This document shows positions 52,438 to 60,007 of a stretch of DNA of 64,000 bases, piece by piece. The stretch comes from Sphingomonas echinoides (lineage in GTDB: Bacteria > Pseudomonadota > Alphaproteobacteria > Sphingomonadales > Sphingomonadaceae). The position numbers and the translations under genes are program-made. Where the stretch lies: assembly GCF_029623395.1 (NCBI RefSeq), contig NZ_JAPYKK010000017.1:1-64000 (forward strand), read 5' to 3'. The notes beneath the pieces were generated by a model. The model was given only the letters and a program-made list of their open reading frames with translations. It ran no database searches and was not told where the DNA came from. How positions within the stretch are numbered: position 1 is the first letter of the stretch; each line of letters begins with the position of its first letter.

Positions 52438-52935
52438 TTAAGCAGGCTCGGCTACCTTGGGGCCCCGACCACGCTTCGTGGTCGATGCGGGCGCCTCGGA
52501 CTTGGCAGAAGCTTTCTGTCCCGGCTTTCTGCCCAGACCAATCTTCTTCGCCATATCACGACGCATTGCCGAGTAGGACGGTGCGGTCATGGGATAATCG
52601 GCCTTCAAACCATATCGCGCACGATATTCAGCGGGCGTCAGGCCGTTGGTAGAGAGATGCCGCGTGAGCGTCTTGTAGGGCTTTCCGTCGATCATCGAGA
52701 TAATGACATCCGGATTTGCAAGCGACTTCCGCGCAGTGACCGCACTAGTAAATTCAGGAGCAGCTTCCTCAGCGGTAGCTGCTGTCAACGCAGTTGAAAG
52801 ACCGATCACTGCGTCATGCATCGACCTCAAGAATGCCGGGACATCCTCCGCCGACGTGCGCGTATTCGGGTTGGACAGCCATGCCATCGTCAATTCGGCC
52901 GCGAGCTCAACAGTGTTCGTAGTTTCATCAGTCAA
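52438..52935 (-). CDS. MucR/Ros-family transcriptional regulator
   Basis: 165 aa from TTG 52935, which follows AAAGGAAA; no ATG is available at the right place. IISMIDGKPYKTLTRHLSTN, GLTPAEYRARYGLKADYPMT, and SYSAMRRDMAKKIGLGRK match MucR/Ros. The cysteines of the classical Ros zinc finger are absent (Ser in the first place), as in other sphingomonad members. MucR proteins control exopolysaccharide and surface functions, which fits the nearby PEP-CTERM genes. Lys/Ala-rich tail. Confidence 0.9.
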   Translation of the reverse strand: MTDETTNTVELAAELTMAWLSNPNTRTSAEDVPAFLRSMHDAVIGLSTALTAATAEEAAPEFTSAVTARKSLANPDVIISMIDGKPYKTLTRHLSTNGLTPAEYRARYGLKADYPMTAPSYSAMRRDMAKKIGLGRKPGQKASAKSEAPASTTKRGRGPKVAEPA

Positions 52936-53346
52936 TTTGGATTTCCTTTCAAAAGTGGGGGGGTAGCGATGAAATCGTAAACTCACCCTGAATATCACAA
53001 ACTTTCGAGTTGATTGTCAGGCGTTCCTGAAGCGTCCAAAACCCGAATTAGGTTGGCTCTTTGCCAGTCACTCTCGCCCAGTTGTTGACGTTCATGCTGC
53101 AGATAGCGGTTCTTAAAAGCGGACGCCATCACCACGCCGGGTCAATGGGTTCGCGCTTCAAATAGAGGATGGAAGTAACGTTGGCGGTAGGCGTATCAGG
53201 ACTGTTACTCGTGTACGCAGCATGGTCTCGACCGTATTTTTGACGAACGTTAATTTTTCGTTTCCTGTCAAAGCGTTGTCACAACTCTCCTATATTTCGC
53301 AGCGCAGTGGGAGATGGCCCTCGCCAATCACATAAGGGGAAGAAGA
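52936..53346. other. non-coding promoter-type gap
   Basis: Between divergent MucR and PEP-CTERM genes. AT-rich patches near 53235-53300 (GACGAACGTTAATTTTTCG) may contain promoters or MucR sites. No gene or clear dyad is found. Confidence 0.35.
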
Positions 53347-54084
53347 ATGTTGCTGGATATGAAGTTTGCGAAACTTATCAAATCTGCCCTCGCTGGCGCG
53401 ACCACACTCGGCCTACTCGCCATTGCCAACCCCGCTTGCGCGGCATCGCTGCTCCAGTATAACTTCAGCGACAATTCGGGAATTACCGCAACCGAAGCGC
53501 CATCGTTCGTCGCGGCGAACCTTATCGGCGTAAACTTCACTCGAGGCGGCGGACTGACGCCGGTCAGTGCTACGGACGGGTTCAATTCGTCTGGTTGGGG
53601 CGCGTTTGCGGCCAATCCGAATGACTATTTGAACTTCGGTTTCAACGTCACCTCCGGTTATAGCGCGGTGGTCAATCAACTCGCGTTCGCGTCCGTTCGT
53701 TCCAACACCGGTCCAAGCAACATGGCCGTCTTCGCTGCGGTCGATGGCGGCGCATTCACGCAACTCGCAAACTTTACCCAAGGCACTTCGGATACGAGCC
53801 GCATCCTGAACTTCGCGCCACTGACCGGCGCGTCTAGCATTTTCTTCCGCATCGTTGCGACAAGTGCTGCCTCGGCCACCGGCGGCACCTTCCGTGTCGA
53901 GAACTTCACCCCCAACGCGACTACCAGCCCATTTTCGCTCAACGGTAATGTCTCGTTGATCCCGGTCATCGTCCCGTCTGTGCCGGAACCGGCGACCTGG
54001 GCAATGATGCTGCTCGGCTTCGGTATGGTTGGCGCCGGCGTGCGCAGCCATCGTAAGCCGGCTATCCAAACGACCTACGCCTGA
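53347..54084 (+). CDS. PEP-CTERM sorting-domain protein
   Basis: 245 aa from ATG 53347 after AGGGGAAGAAGA. Signal peptide (MKFAKLIKSALAGATTLGLL ending CAAS), a beta-rich body (SGYSAVVNQLAFASVRSNTG, DTSRILNFAPLTGASSIFFR) and VPEPATWAMMLLGFGMVGAG followed by basic residues. It is divergent from mucR, so MucR may control it. Confidence 0.88.
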   Translation: MLLDMKFAKLIKSALAGATTLGLLAIANPACAASLLQYNFSDNSGITATEAPSFVAANLIGVNFTRGGGLTPVSATDGFNSSGWGAFAANPNDYLNFGFNVTSGYSAVVNQLAFASVRSNTGPSNMAVFAAVDGGAFTQLANFTQGTSDTSRILNFAPLTGASSIFFRIVATSAASATGGTFRVENFTPNATTSPFSLNGNVSLIPVIVPSVPEPATWAMMLLGFGMVGAGVRSHRKPAIQTTYA

Positions 54085-54437
54085 ACCGTCAGCCAGAGTT
54101 ACACATGGGCCGTCGATCCAGCAGGATCGGCGGCCTTTGTCGTAATTCCACCAAACCCAGCACCTGTGCATTATTTGGACACAGATTCACGGTAGCCCGC
54201 AATCAGGCTTTTGGTCGCCCCCCTTCTAAGCAGTGACAACCGAGATGGTTTGCCGATCTCAGGAATCGACATTGTGGAAACGGGGCTCTGAACGTCACAC
54301 ATCCGGGCACGCGGGTGTAGGAGTTCGCCCGATTGCGACAAAATCTCGCCAGACTACGTCATCATCAACGCCAATCGATCCAGTCTCCATGAGCATGGCA
54401 TGTCGCCCAGGCGCGTCTGCCCACCAGCGACGCCTTT
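54085..54437. other. non-coding stretch
   Basis: No start-bearing gene was seen. A frame open from 54393 runs without a start into the aspartyl-protease-like ORF, and ATTGCGACAAAATCTCGCC (54334) resembles family B debris. Confidence 0.35.
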
Positions 54438-54773
54438 GTGTTCGATACCGGGTCTAGCGAATTACCGCTCAACGTCGACTTAGCGACCTGGTGCACACTG
54501 ACCAACCGCGTGACCACCGAAGGCGCGCCGACAAACTGTCAGGGCAGTGCTTGGGGTAAGCCGCTTTTTATCCCAGGTGCACCTTCCACAGGCCTGGTTT
54601 CAATCGGCAAGGCCCCTCTCTGTCGTATTACTATCTTCACCAATCCTGCTCAGCCAACCGGCTTCGCCGACTGGCCCGTGCAGACCGTCGGCGTGCTTGG
54701 CAATGCTCCCGTCTGGGATGGAATTGTTGTTTTGGACCTGACCGCAAAGGTGAGGTTCGCCATCATCCATTGA
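54438..54773 (+). CDS. retropepsin-like aspartyl protease fragment or small protease
   Basis: 111 aa from GTG 54438. FDTGSSELPL near the N-terminus is the DTGS active-site motif, and GVLGNAPVWDGIVVLDLTAK near the C-terminus corresponds to the second hydrophobic-hydrophobic-Gly segment of single-domain retropepsin-like enzymes. The frame remains open upstream to a TGA at 54390 without a good start or leader, so the 5' end seems lost. The coding sequence otherwise looks sound. Probably a decayed gene. Confidence 0.45.
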   Translation: MFDTGSSELPLNVDLATWCTLTNRVTTEGAPTNCQGSAWGKPLFIPGAPSTGLVSIGKAPLCRITIFTNPAQPTGFADWPVQTVGVLGNAPVWDGIVVLDLTAKVRFAIIH

Positions 54774-54939
54774 AGATGGGAACGGCATCAGCGTCGTCGT
54801 AATGCGAACCTCACTGGTATCGCATCAGTCAAAAAGCGCCTAAAACCGCACACCTGCTGATGCAGTAGCGCAAGTGGCAGGCAAAGAAGGGCGCTTGAAT
54901 GTCTACAAGTAAGTCGTCGATGCCCCTCGTGAAAAGGGC

Positions 54940-55467
54940 TTAGCCGACTTGCTGCGGCGTCAGCGTGCTAGCGACCTGCTGGCGCACGATTTCGCTCACG
55001 CCGCCAAAGACGAGATGAGAGGCATAGGAATAGAGGTTGCTCGCGATCCCCGCTTCCCACGGAGGGCTGCCAAGCCCCGTAACGGGGACCGCGACTTCGT
55101 CCAATATGGTCGCGGTGCCAAGCCCGAACGCCGTACCAAAGCCCAAGGTAACCGAAGGTCGGAACTCCGCGGCGATACCATAAGCAGCACCTAAAGCGAT
55201 CCCGACCGCATAATGGACCGCCTGCCCAGCAAGAGGTTTGTCTGCATCAGGGATCGTATGGCCCGTGATGCCCGTCGTGATGGCGTCCGCCGCTTTTTCG
55301 GTTGCCGGTTCCGAATTGCCCCCGCCCGACGGCAGTAGCGGAGATGCCGCCGCCTGGAAACGGTCCATCGCAAAGGACGCAACGGCGCCAGCGATCACCC
55401 CTGCCACAAGACCGCGTGCGATTTTGACGGCGTTGCTCTCATCAGTCTTGGTGGGGGGCGAGGCCAT
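54940..55467 (-). CDS. DUF1440/YagU-like membrane protein
   Basis: 175 aa from ATG 55467 with AAGGAGATAC upstream. GLVAGVIAGAVASFAMDRFQ, HYAVGIALGAAYGIAAEF, and GFGTAFGLGTATILDEVAVP give three or four membrane helices with the DUF1440 arrangement. YagU of E. coli has been linked to acid tolerance; the role here is unknown. Confidence 0.8.
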   Translation of the reverse strand: MASPPTKTDESNAVKIARGLVAGVIAGAVASFAMDRFQAAASPLLPSGGGNSEPATEKAADAITTGITGHTIPDADKPLAGQAVHYAVGIALGAAYGIAAEFRPSVTLGFGTAFGLGTATILDEVAVPVTGLGSPPWEAGIASNLYSYASHLVFGGVSEIVRQQVASTLTPQQVG

Positions 55468-55856
55468 CACGTATCTCCTTGGGTCTGGGACTTCGTAACT
55501 CCGGAGGCGAGGACGGGTTGCCCCAGAAGGGGCTCAAGCTTCAAAACATTCAGGTTAACGAATGTCCGGATTGGGGGGGTGGGATAGGTTACATGAAAGG
55601 TCGAATGTGGATCTCCCCGGAAACCAAGCACCGGCAACTTACGATCGTTTGATGAACGCCGCGCGGCGCTGTAGGCGCTGTCCGCGAACCATTTTAAAGG
55701 GATGTCGCCGGCGCGACCTTTCCAGTCTCTCTAAAGAGACCGGCGATAAGCTACCAAATTTTCGCGCACCACCACGTCGGCGCAAGACGTGTTGACCAAT
55801 AATTGGCCATTCGCGCCTTTCCCAGTTTCCAAACTCCAGACACGTATTCGCCTGCT
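55468..55856. other. non-coding stretch
   Basis: A short hairpin GTCTCT-CTAA-AGAGAC at 55725-55740 is the only clear structure. The 77-codon frame at 55562-55795 is rich in Arg/Cys and has no ribosome site. Confidence 0.35.
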
Positions 55857-56246
55857 TTAAGTTGCTCGACCTTCTTTATAAATATCTCGCAGCCGCTTCG
55901 CTAACAATATCGGATCGAACGGCTTCAATATATATCCGCTGATGCCGAGATCTTTATAACCAGTTATGTCTTCAGACACGTGAGCAGTTACCAGAGCCGT
56001 TACAATATTTCTTAATATTGGTATTAAACGTAGTTGCCTATGCAACTCGATTTCCGTCATAAATGGAAGTTTAAAATTTAATAACGCCATATCAAAGCAT
56101 TGCTGGGTTTCAGAGACAAACCTTAATGCCGATGGACCATCTTCAAAACTCTTATAATATATATTGTCGTCGAGGCCCATCGCCATTTCGACGATCGAGC
56201 GTATGTCCGGTTCATCCTCAACGAAAATTATCCGGATTATACCCAT
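55857..56246 (-). CDS. single-domain receiver with Asn in place of the phospho-acceptor Asp
   Basis: 129 aa covering one CheY-like domain. The acidic pocket is present (FVEDEPD, D11/E12), T86 (VTALVTAHVS) and K107 (YILKPFD) fit, but the acceptor position reads FDMALLNFKLP with N57. It therefore should not be phosphorylated in the normal way. The gene is notably AT-rich. Two other receivers with intact Asp lie at 58522-58890 and 58944-59282. It could be a signal-independent or decoy receiver. Confidence 0.85.
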   Translation of the reverse strand: MGIIRIIFVEDEPDIRSIVEMAMGLDDNIYYKSFEDGPSALRFVSETQQCFDMALLNFKLPFMTEIELHRQLRLIPILRNIVTALVTAHVSEDITGYKDLGISGYILKPFDPILLAKRLRDIYKEGRAT

Positions 56247-56691
56247 CGTAGACCAACCTTCGACATACGAATTATAATTTCGCTTGTATCTTCATTTGGC
56301 GGGCGGCGAAAGCATAATACGTTCAGTTAGGACCAATTCCAGACGATCAGGTCCATATCTGGATTCGTCAAGAGCTAACATCTTTTCATGACGGACCTTA
56401 AGCCGGTTCAAGCTCATGTCGAACGCATCTTACTGGATAGACGGCAAGCCGGATCATAAGTCCAAAAAGAATCCAATTTCTAGGAAAAGGGCGCGTGCCT
56501 GTACGACTGGAATTGGGTGCTTGCGAACTGGCAGCTTTCCCACACGATAGATGCCGGTCGGCTTTCGGACGCCTTGGACGCCCGCAAAGGGTTTGAACGG
56601 CGATAGGTGGTGGAAACCAGGCATTGCTCCGTCCGATAATTTCCGTCATCGTATGTGTATGGCGTCTTCTGGCAGAGCAGCTGACGAAGCG
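56247..56691. other. non-coding stretch with family C repeat
   Basis: The repeat occupies 56514-56617. The remainder, upstream of the pseudo-receiver, is AT-rich promoter-like DNA. Minus-strand frames at 56398-56701 are repeat read-through. Confidence 0.4.
56514..56617. repeat. dispersed repeat, family C
   Basis: TGGGTGCTTGCGAACTGGCA, GCTTTCCCACACGATAG, GCCGGTCGGCTTTCGGACG, TGGACGCCCGCAAAGGGTTT, GAACGGCGATAGGTGGTGG. Best match to 51351-51455. Confidence 0.7.
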
Positions 56692-57099
56692 ATGCGCTCA
56701 TCTTTGGTGGGGTGGAGCAGTCTGATCCTAATTCCCGGGATGCTTTTTGTTTTCGGGCTGATCTACGCCGTTTCGCCCCGGCAGATACTACCGTCGCAGT
56801 CCTGGGCGAACGGCACCTACATCAACGCTTGTTGCGCCCGCCTGCTTTTGCGTGATGGAAAAATCACCACAGCTAACAGGGAAACAAATTACGTCGTCTC
56901 GGAGAGCAAGTTCGGGCATCAGATTACCGTTGCCGCTGGTATTGGTGTTCGTCACGGAGCTGTCGAGTTCGGCGGAAACTACGTGTTCGTGCATTTCAAC
57001 AGGGACAGCACTGCGTTGCCAGCCATCGGAAAGCCGGCATCGCTTCACGTGATTGGCTTGGATGATAGCCGCGACTACGTGTTCGAACGACGCGGCTAG
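56692..57099 (+). CDS. membrane-anchored hypothetical protein
   Basis: About 135 aa from ATG 56692; ATGs at 56653 and 56659 are alternatives and none has a strong ribosome site. One N-terminal span (SSLILIPGMLFVFGLIYAV), then an outward beta-rich domain (TYINACCARLLLRDGKITTA, YVVSESKFGHQITVAAGIGV). No family is recognised. The longer open frame upstream lies in the family C repeat. Confidence 0.5.
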   Translation: MRSSLVGWSSLILIPGMLFVFGLIYAVSPRQILPSQSWANGTYINACCARLLLRDGKITTANRETNYVVSESKFGHQITVAAGIGVRHGAVEFGGNYVFVHFNRDSTALPAIGKPASLHVIGLDDSRDYVFERRG

Positions 57100-57410
57100 T
57101 TACGATCCACCGGCGCAACGGAATGTCCGCAACTAGGCGCTTCCGGTCCGTCCGCTTCGGCGCCCAAAAGTGGCCGGTCGGCTTTCGGCCAAGTTCGCTC
57201 TGCGGCGCGCGCTCCACTTTAAACCGGCAAGAGAACTGCGCACAAGCGTGACGATTGGGGAGAAATGATTCTTTCATGTCGCCCTGCAAGGAGGTGCGAC
57301 CGCGAACGCTTTGTAGCTTACGCTATCTCATTTTTGCCACCGCGGCTTCACAGATTATTAACCATTTTCTGAAAAGATCTAAAGGTCGAAGCGGGGGCTG
57401 GAGATTCCCA
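57100..57410. other. non-coding stretch with a partial family C repeat
   Basis: GGCGCTTCCGGTCCGTCCGC, TTCGGCGCCCAAAAGTGGCC and GGTCGGCTTTCGGCC (57136-57190) are family C/A-type blocks. No gene is supported. Confidence 0.4.
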
Positions 57411-57584
57411 ATGCTCAACAAATTTGAGATTGAAATAGAGATCAACAGAACGAGGCGGATGGCTGATCAGCTGTTCGACGAGCGTTCTGCAAAGGCGCTT
57501 AAAACGTATACGAACGAACTTGAACGTGCTGCTGACCTTATCAAAAATAAGGGCCGCCGTTTCGCCCTGTCATCAAGCTTTTGA
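57411..57584 (+). CDS. 57-aa helical hypothetical protein
   Basis: ATG at 57411 with GGAG seven bases upstream. A charged helical product (MLNKFEIEIEINRTRRMADQ, ALKTYTNELERAADLIKNK) likely to form a coiled coil. No family is recognised. Convergent with the 64-aa gene. Confidence 0.45.
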   Translation: MLNKFEIEIEINRTRRMADQLFDERSAKALKTYTNELERAADLIKNKGRRFALSSSF

Positions 57585-57601
57585 AAAGCTCCTGCGAGCA
57601 T

Positions 57602-57796
57602 TCAGCAAAGGGTTGGCTGCGTTTCGCGGAGTGCCGCACGCACCATCGCGCAATCCTCACGAGCATGAATTGCTATCGATTCATCTTCCGATCCAATCCA
57701 GATTAACGTACCTCCATTGCGGGCGGGCTCAATGGATGTAACGACGTTATCTTCTAAGCTGACTAACCGCCCATCAGGGTAATGTATCTGAGCCAT
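57602..57796 (-). CDS. 64-aa hypothetical protein
   Basis: ATG at 57796 (MAQIHYPDGRLVSLEDNVVT). Reads as a small beta-sheet protein (SIEPARNGGTLIWIGSEDES). No family is recognised, and the ribosome site is moderate (GGAAAT). Confidence 0.45.
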   Translation of the reverse strand: MAQIHYPDGRLVSLEDNVVTSIEPARNGGTLIWIGSEDESIAIHAREDCAMVRAALRETQPTLC

Positions 57797-58047
57797 TGGT
57801 TTATTTCCGCCGCTAGGGGGAAGCGATATAAGCGCTACTGACTAATCATTTACAACCCTACTTTAGTCTAACGCGTTTGGGTGAGTCGGCAGACGGAAAG
57901 GCTCCTACGTTGGCATCGATCCGCCTCAGGCCTATGGACGTCCCAACCGCCATATTTCCCCCAAGCAACATGGCGGCCAGGGCTGCTGCGGATCCACGTC
58001 GGCAGCGGCCCGAAACTATTCTCTCCGGTCTCATCATCAATCTTAGC

Positions 58048-58425
58048 TTAGGATGGCATCAGGGAATCCGCCGTCAACCATTCGAGAGCGGCCGCACGTC
58101 CTTTGAAAACGCACATGTTAGAGCGGTTCTCAGAGATACGCAGCGCTTGCCGGCGGGCCAAGACTCCGTCGGTATACATCGCGACACGCCGGTGAATCAT
58201 AGCAGGATGTTCCGCCAAAGCTTTCATGGCCGCGACAACTTCTTGGGTCTGAATTGTCGCGTCGGTAAAGTCGTAAAGGGTGGTGGGCGGCTGATCGCCG
58301 ACCGGAAAACTGGCTATCGTCGCTCGAAGTTCGCTCACAAACGCGCCAAATTCGTCCATCGAGCACAAGCCCACGAGCTTCACTTCGATCATGCGCAATT
58401 TTTCGTGTTTAATAATGATGTGCAA
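58048..58425 (-). CDS. SpoIIAA/STAS-like protein
   Basis: TTG start at 58425 with AGAGGA upstream gives 125 aa (LHIIIKHEKLRMIEVKLVGL). An ATG at 58464 is possible but upstream of that ribosome site. PTTLYDFTDATIQTQEVVAA, HPAMIHRRVAMYTDGVLARR, and ENRSNMCVFKGRAAALEWL parallel the 49699-50082 protein (REMKIQSQESVAAF, YSRRIAIVVTKSL, DVSAARLWLLEP), so the two are paralogues. It lies beside two response regulators. Confidence 0.65.
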   Translation of the reverse strand: MHIIIKHEKLRMIEVKLVGLCSMDEFGAFVSELRATIASFPVGDQPPTTLYDFTDATIQTQEVVAAMKALAEHPAMIHRRVAMYTDGVLARRQALRISENRSNMCVFKGRAAALEWLTADSLMPS

Positions 58426-58521
58426 CGACGATTTCCTCTCAAGACACCCATAAGGCGCGGTCATGTAGAAAGGGTTTAAAACCAGGCCGTCGGCTAAGTG
58501 TTGAATGGCAACTTCGGATTG

Positions 58522-58890
58522 CTAAGCGGCTAAAAGACTTCGGACTTCGTTTTCCAGAGTCTGTAACGTGAACGGTTTCTGTAGAAAGCGGTCTGCAAGA
58601 CCAGTGCGCTGGATGCTTTCCCCAGTGTAGCCTGAAATGATAATCGTCCGAAGGTGGGGGCGGTCGGCGAGCGCTTTTCGAACTAAGTCGAAACCATTTA
58701 TAGCTCCAGGCATTCTGACGTCTGTTACAATAAGGTCAATGCGAGTCACGCCTTGCACGATCTTGAATGCGTCATCGCCGCTGGCTGCCAGGATTACCTT
58801 GTAGCCCACGGTCTCGAGTTGATCCCCGATCAACGTTCGTATCCTTTCCTCGTCATCGACGACGAGGATAACCCAACGGTCACAAGACAT
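58522..58890 (-). CDS. single-domain response regulator
   Basis: 122 aa from ATG 58890; a TTG at 58905 is an alternative. VVDDEERIRTLIGDQL (acidic pair), D57 in LIVTDVRMPG, ISGYTG and FLQKPF complete the receiver. No output domain. The wording (TVGYKVILAASGDDAFKIV) is like receivers attached to hybrid histidine kinases. Divergent from the receiver at 58944 with 53 bp between. Confidence 0.88.
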   Translation of the reverse strand: MSCDRWVILVVDDEERIRTLIGDQLETVGYKVILAASGDDAFKIVQGVTRIDLIVTDVRMPGAINGFDLVRKALADRPHLRTIIISGYTGESIQRTGLADRFLQKPFTLQTLENEVRSLLAA

Positions 58891-58943
58891 CGTCTGAGTT
58901 CCCAACGTTTTCTAAAATACATACTGAACCTAGGATGGTGAGC

Positions 58944-59282
58944 ATGGCTAGTGGCAAACTGTTGATCGTAGATGACAACGCGCTAGTCCGTCAGATGATA
59001 GCGAGCCTTGCGCGCGAACTAGGCCTGTCCGTGATTGAAGCAGCTTCGATCGACGCTGCACAGGCGCCGCTTGCTGACGGCGATATCGATATGCTGCTTT
59101 GTGATGATGACCTAGGCACTGGCGTGTCAGGCGTTCAATTTATCGCCAGCAATCCGTTGCAGATGCCGGCGACCGTTGTGCTGATGTCCGGTAATCCGAA
59201 ACCGAATGGGCTGCCAGAAGGTATACGGTATCTCTGCAAGCCCTTTACGATCGGGCAACTAGAAGGGGAGTTATTAGCTTAA
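58944..59282 (+). CDS. single-domain response regulator
   Basis: 112 aa from ATG 58944 with GGATGGTGAG upstream. LLIVDDNALVRQMIASLARE, acceptor D54 in MLLCDDDLGTGVSG, MSGNPKP and LCKPFT. No output domain. It likely passes or drains phosphoryl groups in a phosphorelay with the hybrid kinase 0.7 kb downstream. Confidence 0.88.
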   Translation: MASGKLLIVDDNALVRQMIASLARELGLSVIEAASIDAAQAPLADGDIDMLLCDDDLGTGVSGVQFIASNPLQMPATVVLMSGNPKPNGLPEGIRYLCKPFTIGQLEGELLA

Positions 59283-59299
59283 AGACCGATAACCGAGGC

Positions 59300-59328
59300 G
59301 TGACGCAAAACTTTAGCTTTGCATCACG
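59300..59328. repeat. GATGCAAAA-type hairpin 3
   Basis: GTGACGCAAA and TTTGCATCAC form a stem with one mismatch, 18 bp after the receiver stop. Related to the hairpins at 49675 and 50145. Confidence 0.5.
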
Positions 59329-59608
59329 GACGTCCGACTTGGGTGGGGGTTGCGTAAGAACGGTGACGAAGCGTCGCTGATTGAGACGCGCGCGAACGCA
59401 GTGTTAAGGTCTGCATCGCTGCTATCAGTCCCGGCACACCGACCAGAGCGATGGCGCGCTTAGTGTTGTATGCGAGGATCTGGAGGCTCAACTCGGTTCC
59501 GACGTTCCTCAGTGTTCGCGCCTTGAAAAGGCTTTGCCCCACCCGGTCCTTGAGAGTGCCGAAGACGTGCTCGAGCGCGCGTGCGCGATAGCTGTCTCCA
59601 GCTTCCCA
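59324..59608 (-). pseudogene. C-terminal remnant of an IS transposase (DDE type)
   Basis: The frame reads ARALEHVFGTLKDRVGQ, then SLFKARTLRNVGTELSLQIL and AYNTKRAIALVGVPGLIAAM, the end of IS1182/IS5-like DDE transposases (catalytic Glu in the EHVFG context, then helix). A TAG precedes it at about 59608, and no catalytic Asp residues remain. A dead insertion-sequence tail. Confidence 0.65.
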
Positions 59609-59721
59609 CTAAAAATGTCGGCAAAATCCAGTAGGCTATCGTCTTCGAGTTCTATGATCGACAACTCTATCTGCGTGAGACGCTTCATTGCGCCCGCGTT
59701 TTGCTCCGTCTCCCGCTTCAT
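59509..59721 (-). pseudogene. 5' part of a small conserved gene, joined to the IS remnant
   Basis: From ATG 59721 (or 59688): MKRLTQIELSIIELEDDSLL, then DFADIFSGKLETAIAHA, after which the frame continues in the wrong register through the transposase remnant to 59509. The first part resembles the short acidic LLDLADIF-type proteins I associate with sphingomonads; the end was probably replaced at about 59590-59608. Confidence 0.4.
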
Positions 59722-59794
59722 CCGTATTTATAGCATGAGATCATCGCACCACCAATGGCATGCATGTGGCAGATCCCCAAAACTCGGCTCCCTC

Positions 59795-59852
59795 GTGTCG
59801 CGAATGTTCTAAGTTTCGGACGTCGCGTATATCCCGTCTTTTGCGACACCGC
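59795..59852. repeat. dispersed repeat, family B
   Basis: GTGTCGCGAATGTTCTAAGT, TTCGGACGTCGCGTATATCC, CGTCTTTTGCGACACCGC. A family A/D block follows at once (CCTTTCCCAAAAGGGAACGA, 59871). Confidence 0.7.
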
Positions 59853-60007
59853 TGCGCTTGCACCCCGACACCTTTCCCAAAAGGGAACGAGAAGAGAGAA
59901 AACAGCGGCTTTGCCTAACTGTCGGATGGACATTTTGGGAGCGTCAGTTGTCGTTTAAAATCCGTTGAAAGATAACTGAGGAACCGCCGACACCGCTTGC
60001 AATGGAC

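Noticed and set aside
55562..55795. 77-codon plus-strand frame
   Set aside because: Arg/Cys-rich composition, weak start, no similarity to a fold; likely chance.
57858..58040. 60-codon minus-strand frame before the STAS-like gene
   Set aside because: No ribosome site, no recognisable sequence, opposite frames equally open.
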